NCBI GenBank assembly: GCA_003116995.1
Contig: BDSL01000034.1
Coordinates: 1 to 64,000 of the forward strand
Origin: Yamagishiella unicocca
Lineage: Eukaryota > Chlorophyta > Chlorophyceae > Chlamydomonadales > Volvocaceae
Length of the DNA: 64,000 nt
Reading direction: 5' to 3'
The notes under the pieces are model-generated. The model had not been told where the DNA came from, did not search any database, and worked only from the letters and a program-made list of their open reading frames with translations. Every line of letters starts with the position of its first letter. The stretch's first letter is position 1. Below, in pieces: positions 37,901 to 50,600 of the stretch. Both the position numbers and the translations under genes were made by a program.

Positions 37901-40900
37901 CGACAACGAGCTGCTGACGCACGAGTACGACCCGGACCACGTGGCTGCGTACTTCTCGCGGCGGCCGCTGGCGGTGGCACGCCGCAGCGCGCAGGTGGCG
38001 GCGGAGGCGGCCGCCTTCGGAGCCGCGCTGCTGATGGACATGTGGACAGGCCGGCTGGAGGCCAACGAGAAGCTGCGGGCGGATCAGCTCCGAGGGGTGG
38101 TGGAGCGGCTGGGCCCGGCGTGAGTGGCGCGGGCAGGCGGAGCGCTGGGGGCAGGCGGAGCGTGTCTTGGTGTGTCGGCGTGCTGGTGCAGTAGTGCGGT
38201 GTGGTACGGTGAAGCGTGGAGGGTTTTGGGCGCGGCAGCTGGGTGGCGAGGGGGCCGGGGTGCCTGCCGGGACGGCCCGGGGTCCAGTCCGCTCCGCGCG
38301 TCACATCACACGCAGCGGTGTCGGCATTGCGCCCAGCAACCGCTCGCACTCATCTGCACTGCCATCCCCGTCTGCTTCCACGTCGGCCCCCCCTTCCCTC
38401 CCGAAGACAATGCGCCAGCTATCCTACCCATGTTGTGAACCGGTTTTTACGCCCCTCCCCTCCCTCGCCCCCTCCCTCGCCCGCCCCCCAGGTACGTCAA
38501 GGTGGCTCAGGCTCTGTCCACCCGCGTGGACCTGCTGACGCCCGCCTACTTCGAGCAGATCCAGATGCTGCAGGACCGGGTGCCGCCCTTCCCCTGCGAC
38601 GTGGCGCGCAAGGAGATGGAGAAGGTGCGGAGGGGCCGGAGCGCGGCCACGAACACACGGGCTGGCCCGCGCTGGCGCTCTCCTTCTGCTAGCCCGTGCT
38701 GAAGCTACTCTACCTCACCGCTCTTTGCCTACCTTTCGCAACGCTTAAACCAGCTGGCCCGGCCCTCCCAACCGCCTCCGTCCCCCGTCTCCCAGGCGTT
38801 TGCCGGGCGACCTGTTGAGGCCGTGTTCTCGCAGCTCAGCGACAAGCCGGTGGCCGCTGCCAGCCTGGGCCAGGTGTACCGGGGCACACTGCGGCCGGAG
38901 CTGGGCGGGGAGGACGTGGCGGTTAAGGTGCAGCGGCCGGGAGTGCTGGAGCAGGTAGGCCAGGACGGGGGGGCCTGGGGGAGCGGGGGTTGAAAGGAAC
39001 CCCCCTGGGCGCCGGGGTAAAATAGCTGCGCAGCAGTAAGCGCGCAGTAAGTTGAAGCGGTTGTCGTTGAGCGTTGGTCGTATTTGATCCGTCCTGTCCC
39101 CGGCTCCTGGGCACCCTGCATCAGACCCTTTCGCTGAACCTTTCGCTGACCCTTCGTCCCCTGCTCTGCTCTGCCCTGCGCCCCAGGTTGCTCTGGACCT
39201 GCTCATCATGCGCCGCCTGGCAGTGCAGATGAAGGAGTCGCAACAGGTGCGGACAACACACGCCCGTGCGCGCCCCGGCCCCCCCATCGCGGATTATATT
39301 ATATCCCCATCGCTGCCAAATTAAGCCGCCTCACGGCGGTACATCGTTGCAGTGATGGCACCCAGCAGCTCCGACTCGGATGCCAGCCAGCTCCCGAACT
39401 GCGCTCCGCCCACCTCCCCTCCTCCCCCTGCTTGCAACCTCGCCTGCACCTCCTCTGCGGCCTCCCTCCGCAGATGAACACCGACTGGGCGGGCGTCATC
39501 GACGCCTGGGCGGTGCGCTTCTTCCACGAGCTGGACTACTACCGCGAGGCCAACAACGCGGCGGTGTTCAAGCAGCAGATGGCGGCGGCGGGTGTCGACG
39601 GCATCACGGTGGCGGAGGTGCGGACGGACCTCTCCAACGACTGCGTGCTCACGACGGACTGGGTGGAGGGTGAGTGGGGGCGCCGGGCGGCGCGGGGCGG
39701 GAGCCGGGGGAGTCAGCAAACCCGCAGCTAGGGCGACATGGGATATTCGGTTTGCACTGGTGTTGTATGACTGCGTTTTGGTAGTCGGCTCGAGTCACTG
39801 GGGGACGCGCGAAGGCGAGGGCTCCTTGGGGCTGCCGGCAGCTGCTGGCACGAGCAGCACCCCCCCCCCCCCTGCCGACCCCACCCCGTTGCCGGCCAAC
39901 CCCACTCCGACCACTCCTCCCAGGCGAGAAGCTGAGCGAGAGCAAGGCCTCCGACATCCGCGAGCTGTGCAACACGCTGCTGAACGCCTACCTCATCCAG
40001 CTGCTGGACACCGGCTTCCTGCACGCGGACCCGCACCCGGGGAACCTCATCCGCACGCCGGAGGGCAAGTGAGTGACGCAGTGGCGGAGGAAGGACTGAG
40101 GGCGGGCGCGGGGCCGGTACGCATGGGGGGAGCGATGACGTACGGGCGCTGCTACACGACATGGGTAGTGAACCGAGGTGGGGGGCCGTCGTCGGTCTGA
40201 ACAGCAACCACGGGAACGGGCAGCCACATGCCCTCGCCGCGCAGCGCCGTGTGCCGCATTCCTCCGGCATCCTCACCTCCCAAACCCCCCGGCTTGCGCC
40301 CCCCTCCCCCCGGGCAGGATCTGCGTGCTTGACTTCGGGCTGATGACGGAGATCACTCCGGAGCAGCGGGTGGCTCTCGTGGAGTACATCGCGCACCTTT
40401 CTACTCAGGTACGGTGGTGTGGGGATTGGGGTGGTGGAGGGGGGACGAGACGTCTTGCGGCGCTCCGTGAGCTCCCGCACTTGAGCTAATCCACGAAACA
40501 CGAAATCGCGCAAGCTGGTGCTGCGCCTTTGCACACCTAGGGCCTGTCTTGGCGCACACACCAACAGCACTACACAGTCGTGCCGTGCCGGCCCCCCTGC
40601 GTCTGCACGATTGCTTCGGCTGACTCGGACCAATGCCCGCACCGTGTCTCTGTCCCCTGACTCGCCGCTCCCAGGACTGGGAGAAGCTGGCTTTGGACCT
40701 GCAGACCCTAGGCTTCATCCCGGACTACGTGGACACGCAGCAGGCGGGGCTGGTGGAGCCGCTGGGCCGCGTGATGGTGCAGCTGGTGGGGGGTGGAGGG
40801 GCGGCCAAGGTCAACATCGACAAGGTGCGGCGGAGCGGGCGGGGGGCCCGATGAAGGGGTGCGGCATGAAGGGATGAAGGGCAACCAGTAGCGTACGCCA

Positions 40901-43624
40901 GGGCGTGGATCCGTGGATCGGAATGGCGGGGGGGGGGCATTGCCGTGCGAGGCAAAGTCGGAGGCACGGACATGGGACGGTGTGGAGGCCGCAGAGGAGG
41001 CCATAAGAGTACTCGGTTGCGCAGGGGGGTGCAGCTGGTGCCTCATGGCGTCACCTGCCGTCAACTCCGTCGGCTCTCGGGGGATGGGCGAGAGCTGCCT
41101 GCTCTGCTGCAGGTCTGTCCGGCCTTTCTCCTGAACCCTCCCGCCTTCCCCCCCTCCGTCCCGCCTCCCTCCACGTGGACATCAGGTTACCGCCGACCTA
41201 GAGGAGCTGGGCAAGCAGTACCCCATCCAGGTGAGGGCGGCCCGCAACCTGCCTGTGCGCCGCTACCTTCCTACCCCCCTCTCCCCCCCCCTCAAGTCCA
41301 CTGCCGAGCCGGGCCGGGCCATCCGAATCCGCCTCCCGCCCGTGTCACAGGCGACCATGGCTCCTGCCTCCGCCCTTGGTTGTGTGTCCCTTGCAAGGTC
41401 TCGGGTTGCTGCTCTAACCCCTCCCCCCCCTCTCCCCCCTCCCCCCCCTCTCCCCCTCCCCCCCTCTCCCCCCTCCCCCCTCCCCCCCGCTCACAGGTGC
41501 CGCCCTTTTTCGCGCTCATCCTGAGGGCGTTCAGCGTGATCGAGGTGGGCACGGAGGCGGGCAGAGAGGGGGCTCGGCTCAGAGGGATCTCTCACGGACG
41601 CTGGCGAAAGGGCAAACAAGCCGCTGGCGAAAGGGCAAACAAGCCGCCTTAACAGTTCCCCCGAACCAACCTTATCCAACCTAACCAAACGACCCCCCTC
41701 CCTGCTCCCCCCCTCCTCCCAGGGTATCGCCCTCCGCGTGGACCCCGACTACGCCATCGTGGCCGAGTGCTTCCCCTACCTCGCTCGCCGCCTGCTCAAC
41801 GACGACTCGCCGCCCATGCGCGCCACGCTGCGGGACCTGCTGTACGGCGGCAAGCAGCGCATGGACGTGGACCGCCTCATTCGGGTGGCGGACGGCCTGT
41901 CCGCCTTCACCACGGACGGCCTCAGCAACGGCGGCGCCGGGGCTGCTGCCGTTGCCGGCGGCCTAGGGGCTCCACGCGGCGAGATGGGGGCTGCGGGCGC
42001 TCGGCCGGTGACTGCTCTGGCGCTGACTTCGACGCCGGCGGGCGGCGATGAGGTGAGGGGGCGGGTCATCATGCCGGTATTCGGCCCGGTACACCTCCTG
42101 TGCTTTATGAATAAAGCTCCTCATTTTTTCAATCTTTACGTGACCCGGAGCGCATCACTTGCGTCACTTGCTTGTTGCTTGTGGCCTTGCTAGAATACCG
42201 CATGTCTCTGCAGTGGACTGATCGCGGCACATGTCCCTCCACGCGCGCAGAACCAGCCGGTGCTGAGCCCAGTGATGGTGGACACACTGCGATCCGCGCT
42301 GCGCCCCGGGTCGTACGTCAGCGAGCTGCTGGTGGACGAGCTGGTGGGTGTACGGCAGGGAGGGGCCGTGCGGGACGGGTGGCGGGGGCCGGCCAGCCTG
42401 GACTGCGGACGGACTGCTGGTGGCGCAGGACAGGGTAGTGGTGCCAGGGGCTTGCGTTGTTACCGGTGCCGGCTTGGGCGGGTACCAGCTGCTCGACTTG
42501 GTATCCGCCAAGAAGCGTGCAACACAGGCCGCAATAGGCGATGCCGCACCGCAGCCGCCGCCCACCTCATATTTAGGTTCACGTCGCCCTCCCAAGCCAC
42601 CGTCCGCGCTTCAGCCTCGGGAGAAACCCTCACCGCAGCGCCTGACCTCGAAACCCTCACCTCGCTCCCGGCCATCTCCCGCCCTCTCCCCACCACCACC
42701 ACCACCTCGCCCTCGCCCTCAGGTGGCTGCTGTGGACGCGCTGTCCCGCGAGGCGCTGTCCCGCCTGGTCCGGGGCGTGCTGGTGTCCTTCCCCGCCGCC
42801 GTGTCGCTGAGGTCGGTGGAGGCGCTGGGGCCGCTGCGCTCCGTGCTGCTGCCGCTGCCCACGCCCGTGGAGATCCTCGCCAGGTGCGGCCTGATGCCCG
42901 GGGGGGAGGGTGCGGCCTGATGCCCCGGGGGGAGGGTGCGGCCTGATGCCCCGGGGGGAGGGTCCTGCGCCACGCCCTGCCTGGTCCCGCCCCCTCCTCC
43001 ACCCTGGCGGTGGTAGTCCGACAGGGACTGGCACGGGCGGGGCCATCGCGCTGTCGGTCTCGTCCTAGTCCGCCGCCCGCCTGCCACTAGAGTTGCACGG
43101 CCTGCGAACAACCTCCCTTCACCTGAAACGACTCCCACACGCGGCGGCCCGCCCACAGACGACTGACGCCCCCCTCCTCCCGCACCCCAACTCGCAGGCT
43201 CGCTCCCGCCGTGGCGGTCACCGCCGAGGACCAGGAGGCGCTGGGCGTCGTGCGGGGCATCCTGCAGCTGACGCAGCGCCTGTCGCAGCTCGAGGCCGCC
43301 TCGACGACCGCGCCGTCCGCCGCCATGTCGCAGATGCAGCCCAGGCGCGCAGCCCGGCTGGCCAACGAGCTTGGCACCTTGCTGCCCGACCTGGCCCCCG
43401 GCCTGGCCTACACCAGCGACCTGTTCGTGCGGGCGATGATGCGCCGCCTCTCGGCGCGAGTGACCGAGGCGGCGCAGCTGGCGAGCGGCCGCCGGAGCGC
43501 ATCGAGTGCGGCCGCGGGTGCTGAGGCCAGCGCGGCGGCGGCGGTGCGCCAGCAGCAGCCGGCGATTGCGATGCGGATGATGGGAGAGGCGCGTGGCGAG
43601 CAGTCGGGCCCCACCCGGCGGTAA
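34955..43624 (+). CDS. ABC1K (UbiB-type) atypical kinase, ABC1K6-like
   Basis: Well-supported exons: 35577-35746, 35974-36357, 36883-37028, 37268-37373, 37879-38119, 38492-38624, 38796-38954, 39187-39246, 39474-39669, 39924-40068, 40318-40408, 40675-40824, 41186-41230, 41497-41544, 41723-42052, 42251-42343, 42723-42883 and 43198-43624. They give about 1027 aa in phase; the exons before 35577 (transit peptide) are unresolved. The core reads YVKVAQALSTRVDLL, LQDRVPPFP, AAASLGQVYRG, the VAVKVQRPG lysine, HADPHPGNLIRTPEGK, then VLDFGLMTE. The C-terminal extension after the kinase (MVDTLRSALRPGSYVSELLV and on) matches plant ABC1K6. Such proteins sit on plastoglobules and affect prenyl-lipid metabolism. 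The canonical KxGQ motif reads KVAQ. The N-terminal part repeats QPHFGT twice and has a possible membrane helix (37268-37373). Confidence 0.88.
37412..37442 (+). repeat. Family D repeat in ABC1K intron
   Basis: GAGAATCCGCGAATCCACGG, then CCGACAAACCGAGG. It nearly matches 5310-5340 in the scramblase gene and lies about 40 bp after the donor at 37374. Confidence 0.6.
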
Positions 43625-45593
43625 CAGCCAGCCGGGAGGCTGGGGTCCTGAAGGGTCGTGACTCTCTCTGTGGGGCCGGGTTGGGTGGGTTGAGGTGAGC
43701 GGCTTCCGTTTTTGCAGCTAGAGCTATTGAGGGCTGGAGTGCGTGTACGTTCGTTGATCGCTGAACCGCGAAAGAGTGCATATGTGTGTAGATTTATATT
43801 GTGAATTGTCACCTGGCGGGCGTTGGCGCCAGTGTTGAGTGACCGCACGTGAGGCGGTGCTGCGCTGTCGGGGTCGGAGTCGGGCTCGGCCCCCGGGTAC
43901 ATCGCCTAGGCGGTGCTGACGTGCGCAGTGGTGCGTGTCGGTGGCGGGGTGGTTGCGGAGACGGCCCAGCGGGTATGGCGCCCCAGCCGCTGCTTCCGGT
44001 AATGTATGCATGCCCCCCAGCCGCACGTCGCTGTCGTCGCCGGGTGAAAGCAGCTGTGTCGAGTTGCGAGGCGGGAGGAGAGAGAGCACGGGAAAGAGTG
44101 TGCAGCCAGGCTGGCGGCTTCGGAGCTCGAGTCCTCGCAGCGGTTGCCAGGGGCGGGGCGGTACCTGCTACCGCCGGCCGATGTATATTTTTTGGTCTGG
44201 TGGTGTACGGAAGTGATTGATTTTGTGCATTGACAGTCTTCTTCTGTTGCGGAGTGTTGAATGAGCCAGCTGTTTTGTGCCGCCACCGGCTAGCTGCCAT
44301 GGGTGGCTGGGAGCGCTGAGGTAGAGCTTTTGTTGGTGCAGTGGTGAGAAGGTGAGCCGTTTTGTATTGCCGTAGTGCTAATGTACCGTAATACCGTGCC
44401 GCATCTTGTACATGGCACCGTACAGAGGCGTTGAGAGGCGCGCTGCCGCATAGTCGCGGCCTTTCTGTTCCGAGGAGCGGCAGCTGGTGTACGGAGTGAG
44501 TGGCATTCTTTCTGAGTTGGCGTCCTGACGGGCGCGGCGTTCTCGTTCTGCTTCCGCTGCTTCGAAGCGACGGGCGCTGTTCCCAATTTGAGAGTGGTGG
44601 TGGATGGAGGTGAGGGGACGTTCGTTCCATGGGTATGTTCTCCGTATTCCACAGCCGGGTGGTTGCGTGCGCCAGGCGGAGCCGGGCCATTCGTTTCTGT
44701 TTCAGGACGGCGCGAAGCCTCTGCTTCCGGACTGCTATATACCTTCTGAAACGCCCGCAGCACCGCTTGATATGAGCACCACCTTACGCACGCCGCAAAA
44801 CCATGTACGGCTGTTGCGTTGGCTGCCGCCACGTGGTACCGTGCTGCATTATGGCCGGCCTGGTCAACTTACAGCGCATACCGCAGCAGCAGGGTCCGCC
44901 CTCAGGCCTTGCCACCTAACTTGCACCCCAGAGGAACCGGCAGCTGACTGGCTAGGAGGTTGGCTCAGCCCACCGCGGGGAGAGTTAGCCTGTGCGCAGA
45001 GGTGTGACGGGGCTAGCAAGTGGATGTGCTACTGGCAACAATGGGGCCAGTTACGCGCCCATCAGCCCGTCCTCAGTCTTACGACACTACTGCCAAATGG
45101 GGGACGAGCCGTCCCTCGTTCGATTGATACGGTCCATATCTATGACGAAAGGTGCAAGGTGGCGAAGGACTGTCGCAGTAAATGGCTGCGATGGGCCAGG
45201 CTGCCGACGCAGGGGTTTCGCAGTAACGACCCCTGGGACTGTCACTAACGTAGCGATTTGCGTCCTTGCTTACAAGAGGAAAACCTGCATTGCGGCCATA
45301 TTCTCCGCGCGTTAAAGACCTGCAATTGGTTGGCCTGATGACCATTGGCGCCATAATGGAGTGGCCTCTCGTGATTACAGTTCGATCGCGCGTGATGGTG
45401 CAAACAGTAATAATAGGTTACTATCAGAGCAACATAAGTGTTACATTGTATTACCACCTAGTTAATCTATTGTTTTGCTGCCTAAAGCACAGGTGTGGAA
45501 CTCGATACCCTAAACGAAGTGTCCTGGCTCGCATAGAAGACGGCATCACATCAGCAGTGATCTAGTGCGCTTCGGCGCATCCCTTGCTGTGCC
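43625..45593. other. Intergenic region between ABC1K and PBC1
   Basis: About 2 kb with no supported gene. A 214-codon plus frame (44604-45248) and several minus frames lack motifs and overlap. The left part is probably the ABC1K 3' UTR. No RNA gene was recognised. Confidence 0.4.
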
Positions 45594-46379
45594 ATGTCTA
45601 TCTTCAGCTACAATGGCGCGGCCATCGTGGCCATGGCTGGCAAGGTGTGGCCCTTGCGGCCTGCTGCAAAGCATGTGCCAGTGCTGCAACTGGCTATTCA
45701 CCAAACAGACTGCTGAAGTGGAGCTGTTGTTAACGTAGGAATGCGTGGCCATCGGGTCAGATCTGCGGTTTGGTGTTCAGCTTCAAACTATCTCCTGCGA
45801 TACACCAAAAGTGTTCAAGGTCCACGACAAGCTTTTCCTTGGGCTTTCGGGTCTTCTAACGGACGCACAGACTTTGCACCAAAAGCTAATGTTCAGGTAC
45901 GTGGCCATCTCGTAAGGGTTGGGGTGTTGCCTACAATGCCGATAGCTCCAACGTTGCGACCGGGAACGTGTAGGCACAATCTATACAAGTTGAGGGAGGA
46001 GCGCGATATGAAGCCGTCAACGTTTGGCAACATGCTCTCGAACGCCCTCTATGAGCGCCGCTTCGGGCCATACTTTGCAGCCCCCGTGGTGGCGGGGCTG
46101 GAGCCGGACGGCAAGCCGTTCCTGTGCGGTATGGACACCATCGGTGCCATTGAGACAGCGAACGACTTCATGATTACGGGCACGTCACCCGAGTCCCTCT
46201 ACGGCATGTGCGAGTCCATGTGGCGGCCCGACATGGAGGCCGATGAGCTCTTCGAGACGGTGGCGCAGTGCCTGATGTCGGGCTTCGGTCGGGACGCGCT
46301 GGCGGGCTGGGGGGCGATCGTGCATGTCATCACCAAGGACAAGGTGGTCACGCGCACGCTCAGGACGCGCATGGACTGA
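45594..46379 (+). CDS. PBC1: 20S proteasome beta-3 subunit
   Basis: Exons 45594-45644, 45739-45896 and 45974-46379 encode exactly 204 aa, the normal size. The start MSIFSYNGAAIVAMAGK and then CVAIGSDLRFG are diagnostic of beta-3, which keeps no cleaved propeptide or catalytic N-terminal threonine. Other blocks are KVFKVHDKLFLGLSGL, YERRFGPYFAAPVVAGL, ESLYGMCESMWRPDM, GWGAIVHVITKDKV and TRTLRTRMD. The protein is a structural part of the beta ring beside the catalytic subunits and helps core assembly. The introns are short (94 and 77 bp) and free of dispersed repeats. Confidence 0.97.
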
Positions 46380-47146
46380 GCAGTCAGCGGTTTAGCCGCG
46401 ATGCGCGTGTGTTTATGGGGCAGCGCGGCGGCACGCCTGCTGCTGCAAGGAGGAGCATTCTCCAAGTTTTCTATTATCTGGGTCATCACACCGCAGGAGG
46501 AGGGAACGGAAACGGAGGCTCGGCGTGTGCCTCCGCTGGCGCGCTGTGAACATGCTCTAGCACTAGACAAAGCAGCATTCTTTGGCTGCGGCACATTCCG
46601 TGGTGCACTTGAATGCACAGGATAAGTCCGACCGGCCGACCGCAGTCGCGCGGACCAGCGCAGTCCCGTCGCGCGGCATCTAAGGCGCCAAGGCCAGGGG
46701 GAGGCTAGCGACGCACTGAGCTGGTAGGAGGGTCCGCCGGCCTCTTGGCAGTCTGTTAAGCCCAGCCAGTGGTGGCTTACCTATGTCCCACAATTGCAGC
46801 TGGCTGCCGAAGGGGCGTGCCGGCCCGCGCAGTTGCGGCAGCTAGGTGCGTGGAGGCACAGGGGGCTGGTGGTGGTGGCGCCGGTGTGCCCAACTCCGTT
46901 TTAATTAGCATCTGGAGTTCTGGGACCCTGCGTGCAATGGCACGGGGCTTGGCGCTAATTGACACGCGCGCGCTTCGCTCTACGCTTGGTTCACTTGCGG
47001 CGGGCGGGGGCTGCCACATGCCCAGCTGCGCTGGGCGGCGGGGGAAAGTTCGTGCCGTACTCTCGCTGGCGCTTCTGGTGGGGAGGACGAATAGGGCATT
47101 TGCGTTAGAGCGTTGGCTGGCTGGTCGAGGATTGGAGGCGGGACAG

Positions 47147-47151
47147 TGTAA
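47147..47151 (+). terminator. Candidate poly(A) signal (TGTAA) of PBC1
   Basis: This is the first TGTAA on the plus strand after the PBC1 stop, 768 bp downstream. It implies a long 3' UTR, common in these algae. Confidence 0.4.
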
Positions 47152-47257
47152 TGGAGTTATGACGTGCTAGCCTTCCGTTTCAGACCCATGGGTCGCCGTC
47201 GAGCATAAGTGGCTGTGCAATATCTTTGTCGTGCGTGTGTTTCACTCACCAGCGCTT

Positions 47258-47262
47258 TACAG
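47258..47262 (-). terminator. Candidate poly(A) signal (TGTAA) of ILP1-like gene
   Basis: TTACA on the plus strand, about 395 bp past the minus-strand stop at 47656. Confidence 0.4.
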
Positions 47263-47655
47263 GTGTCACTTGCGGTGCATACAGCGATGTGGTCCTAAAT
47301 AGAGACACGGAAAATTACCGATATCGTGCCACGAGCTGCGGCTCCGACCAATCCTTGCATTCACATTCGTTCGTCCGAGCCAATCTACAGGCAGCCCCCC
47401 CTCCGAGCTGAGGCGCCCCAGGAGTCCCGCCACCATGCTCCGCTACACCTCGTGCCTTGCTCCTACCGTCACGCCAACCGGCAAGTGACATCAGTCCCCA
47501 CAACAGCCCACACACCATACCACGTGCCCAAAGTGCGTGAGAACGAGAGCCGCTCCTGCGACACCGTGCACCTCCCCTCCTGACACCAACCCGCACCCGC
47601 CCCCTCCGCAGCCCCTGCTGCGCAGCCGTCCGCACCCGCCCCCCCTGGCGCACGC

Positions 47656-50600
47656 TCACAGGCTCCGAATCCCAAACGCCGCCGCCAGCCGCGCACTGCG
47701 CTCCGCGTCGCCCAACCTCGCCAGCACCCTCGCCAGCCTGGCCGCCAGCGCCCCCCGCCCCGCATCCGCCCCCCGCAGCTGCTGCTGCTGCTCCATCGCT
47801 CGCGCCAGCGTCGCCACGTGCTCCAGGAACACGGCCCCCTCCGCCATCGGTCCCGCCGCGAACCAGTCCGGATGCAGCGCCGCCGCCACCGCCTCCACCG
47901 TCGTCACCGCGAACGGCATCGCCTCGCCGCCCGCCGCCGCGGCGCGCAGGTAGGGCATCAGCTGCCCGCACACCAGCCTCCCCAGCGCCAGACCCGCCAG
48001 CAGGCTGCGCGCCAGCAGCCCCTCGAAGGCGCTCACGCAGTGCAGCAGCCGCAGCGCCAGGCGGAAGCGGTGGAAGAGCACGCGGGCGGCCAGCGGCGAG
48101 CAGGACAGCACGGCGGGCGGCCAGGGCGGCAGCGAGCAGCCCTCCACCGCCGCCTCCAGCGAGCCGCGCAGCACGCTGAGCAGCTCCACCATGCGCTCCT
48201 CCTCGGCGGGCACGTACACCAGCAGCTCCGAAGCCAGGGCCGCCACGGCGCGGGTGTGGCCCACGTTGCGCACGTCCCAGCACCTGGGGGCACAGGAGGG
48301 GGGTTACAATAATAGAACCGGTAACGCGACGGGAGGGCGGGGGTCGTGATGGGGTGCATGAAGAAGAGGAAGAAGGCAGGCACCCCGCACCACACGGAGC
48401 TCGGCCTGGCTCCACATGCGCCTAGGATCGCCATCAATCCACCAAACACGCGTTCCGCCCTGCCGCTTCCCCACCCTTACCTCCCCCACCCCCGCGAGCC
48501 GTGGGGGAAGGTATACCGGTACGTAGCGGTTGCAACGGGCAACGGTTGTCTCAAGGCTGGGATACCGGTGATGCAGCGGCGGCCAGCACGCGACATGCTC
48601 GCCCCCCTCCGCAACGCCCCTCCCCGCCCCGCTTGGGTGCACCCACCTCTCGATCCAGTGCAGCGCCAGCGGCAGCACCAGCTTGCGCACCAGCTGCGGC
48701 ACCAGCTCGGCGTCAGGGTCGTCGTCGGACATGGCCTCGGAGTTCATGCCGTACTCAAAGAGCTCGCCGTACCTACGGGCCACGTGCCGGACACGTCAGC
48801 ACAGCCCGTCATCCGAACAGCAAACCCTTCGACAGATATAAAAACCCCTTGCCGAGCAGCGAGCAGACAGGCGGCTCACCAGGCCTGGCTGTCGAAGCCT
48901 TGATACGGCGCCCCTTCCGCCGCGCCGAACAGGGGGTCCCAGCGCAGCAGCTCCAGCCGTACGAAGGGCGCGAAGAGGGCGGGGTTGGACAGGTGCATGT
49001 AGGCGTTGGTGTAGTCCTTGGGGTACCTGGACGTGGGGTATGAGAGGGTTGCCCGTGGGGGGGGGATTCGAGGGAGACCCGTGGGGGGGGGAGGGGGAAG
49101 GGGAGTATGTATGTGAACTGACACAGGGTCAGAGGCAGTGGGCGGCGGCGGCGAGGAGGTTGCGATGCGTTCGCTCGCGGGTCCCTCCCCACCTGGACTT
49201 CCACTCCTCCAGCCGCTGCTTCACCGCCGCAATGGTCGCGAACTCCTCGTCCGTGTCCGCGAACGCAGTGGCCCCCGCCTCCACGATCTCGCGGTAGCGA
49301 AGAGTGTAGCGCGAGGACTGGGGCGGGGGCAAGAGGAGGGCGAGAGGAAACCCGAAGGTCGGCACTTGAGGGACGAGTAAACCGACGAGGAAGGTGCGGG
49401 CGAGGGCGCGGTCTGGGGCAGGGGTTTGATGTTACAGTGGTGGGCGGGGCGGGGGGGCTGCGTGCAGGTGCAGTCGACGGTGTTCGGCCACTGATGAACC
49501 TGGGCGCCAAGCAAACCAGCAAAGCAGCCGCATCCCTGTGGGCGCCTTCCACTAGGGTTTACCGCTGCCAGCGGGCGGGCCACTCCCCCTCTCCCTGTAT
49601 GGTTTTTCTTTCGTACACGTGTTTTCCTTGCAACCCTCCCTGTACGTTTCGCACGATCCAAGGCAGCAGGCACCCCAGGGGACCCCATCCCAGGGACCCG
49701 CTTCTCCCTCGCCCACCCACCGCCCGACCTGCCCCCGCACCTGCTCGTCCCCAAACTCGCCCTCCGTGACCAGCGGCTGTACGGCAGCCCCGGCCTGCGC
49801 CGCCGCCAGCCGCTCGCCCTCCTGCGCCAGCAGCCGCTTCCGGCCCTGCGGTTGGGGCCGACGTGGCGCCAGGGAGGGGGCAGGCCGCGGCCGTACGCGC
49901 GGGTCGATGAGGTAAGATGGACGCCAGGTTTGACGGTTAGGGATTCGGCAGGCGTTGGGTCTTAATCAGGCATTCGGCGCTGTGACCTGGTAGAGCCGCG
50001 GCAGGGCGGTTTGCGGTCGGGTGCGTGGTGTGGAGTTAGCAGAGCTCCGGACCAGAGCTAAGCCAGGCGCATGCGGCGGCGGGCCCTAGCCTCTAGTGCT
50101 ATACACCGGTGGGGAGACCTCGAAGGACCAGTGAAGGGGCTCACCGCCTGGCGCGGCCCCGCCCGTCTGTCCCCCCGCCTCCGCCACCCACCGTCGCCCG
50201 CTCCTCCAGCTCTCTCCGCCGCTGCAGGTTGACATTGCGCCCGAACTCGTCCAGCTCCTCCGGACCCTCCTCGTCCAGCAGCCGGTCCTCGGCGTCGCGA
50301 GCGGCGGACTCGGCGGCGGAGCCCGCGGCGGCGGCGCCGCCTCCGCGGGCCAGCGTCGCCATGGCCGCCGCCACCGCCGCCTCCGCCGGCGCCGCCAGGT
50401 CCCGCTCCTCGTTTGAGGCGGCGGAGCGCGCAGCCTGCGCCCGGTCCTCCATGAGCTCCAGCCTGAGAGGGTGGCATAAAGACCGGTTACGCGACATGGG
50501 CATAACAGCTGGCGCATTGTGGGGGCCTGAGTGGGTGGGGTGGGGGTAGTTGACAGTTGACGAGGTGGGGTGGAGTGACGAGTGAGGTGGGGTGGAGGAA

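Larger units (their letters stand above)
46380..47655. other. Convergent 3' region, PBC1 and ILP1-like gene
   Basis: Two tail-to-tail genes end here. Candidate poly(A) motifs are TGTAA at 47147-47151 (plus) and TTACA at 47258-47262 (minus), about 110 bp apart. No gene was seen between them. Confidence 0.5.

Noticed and set aside
44604..45248. 214-codon plus-strand frame between ABC1K and PBC1
   Set aside because: No family motif, no regular composition, and several competing frames; likely chance in GC-rich DNA.
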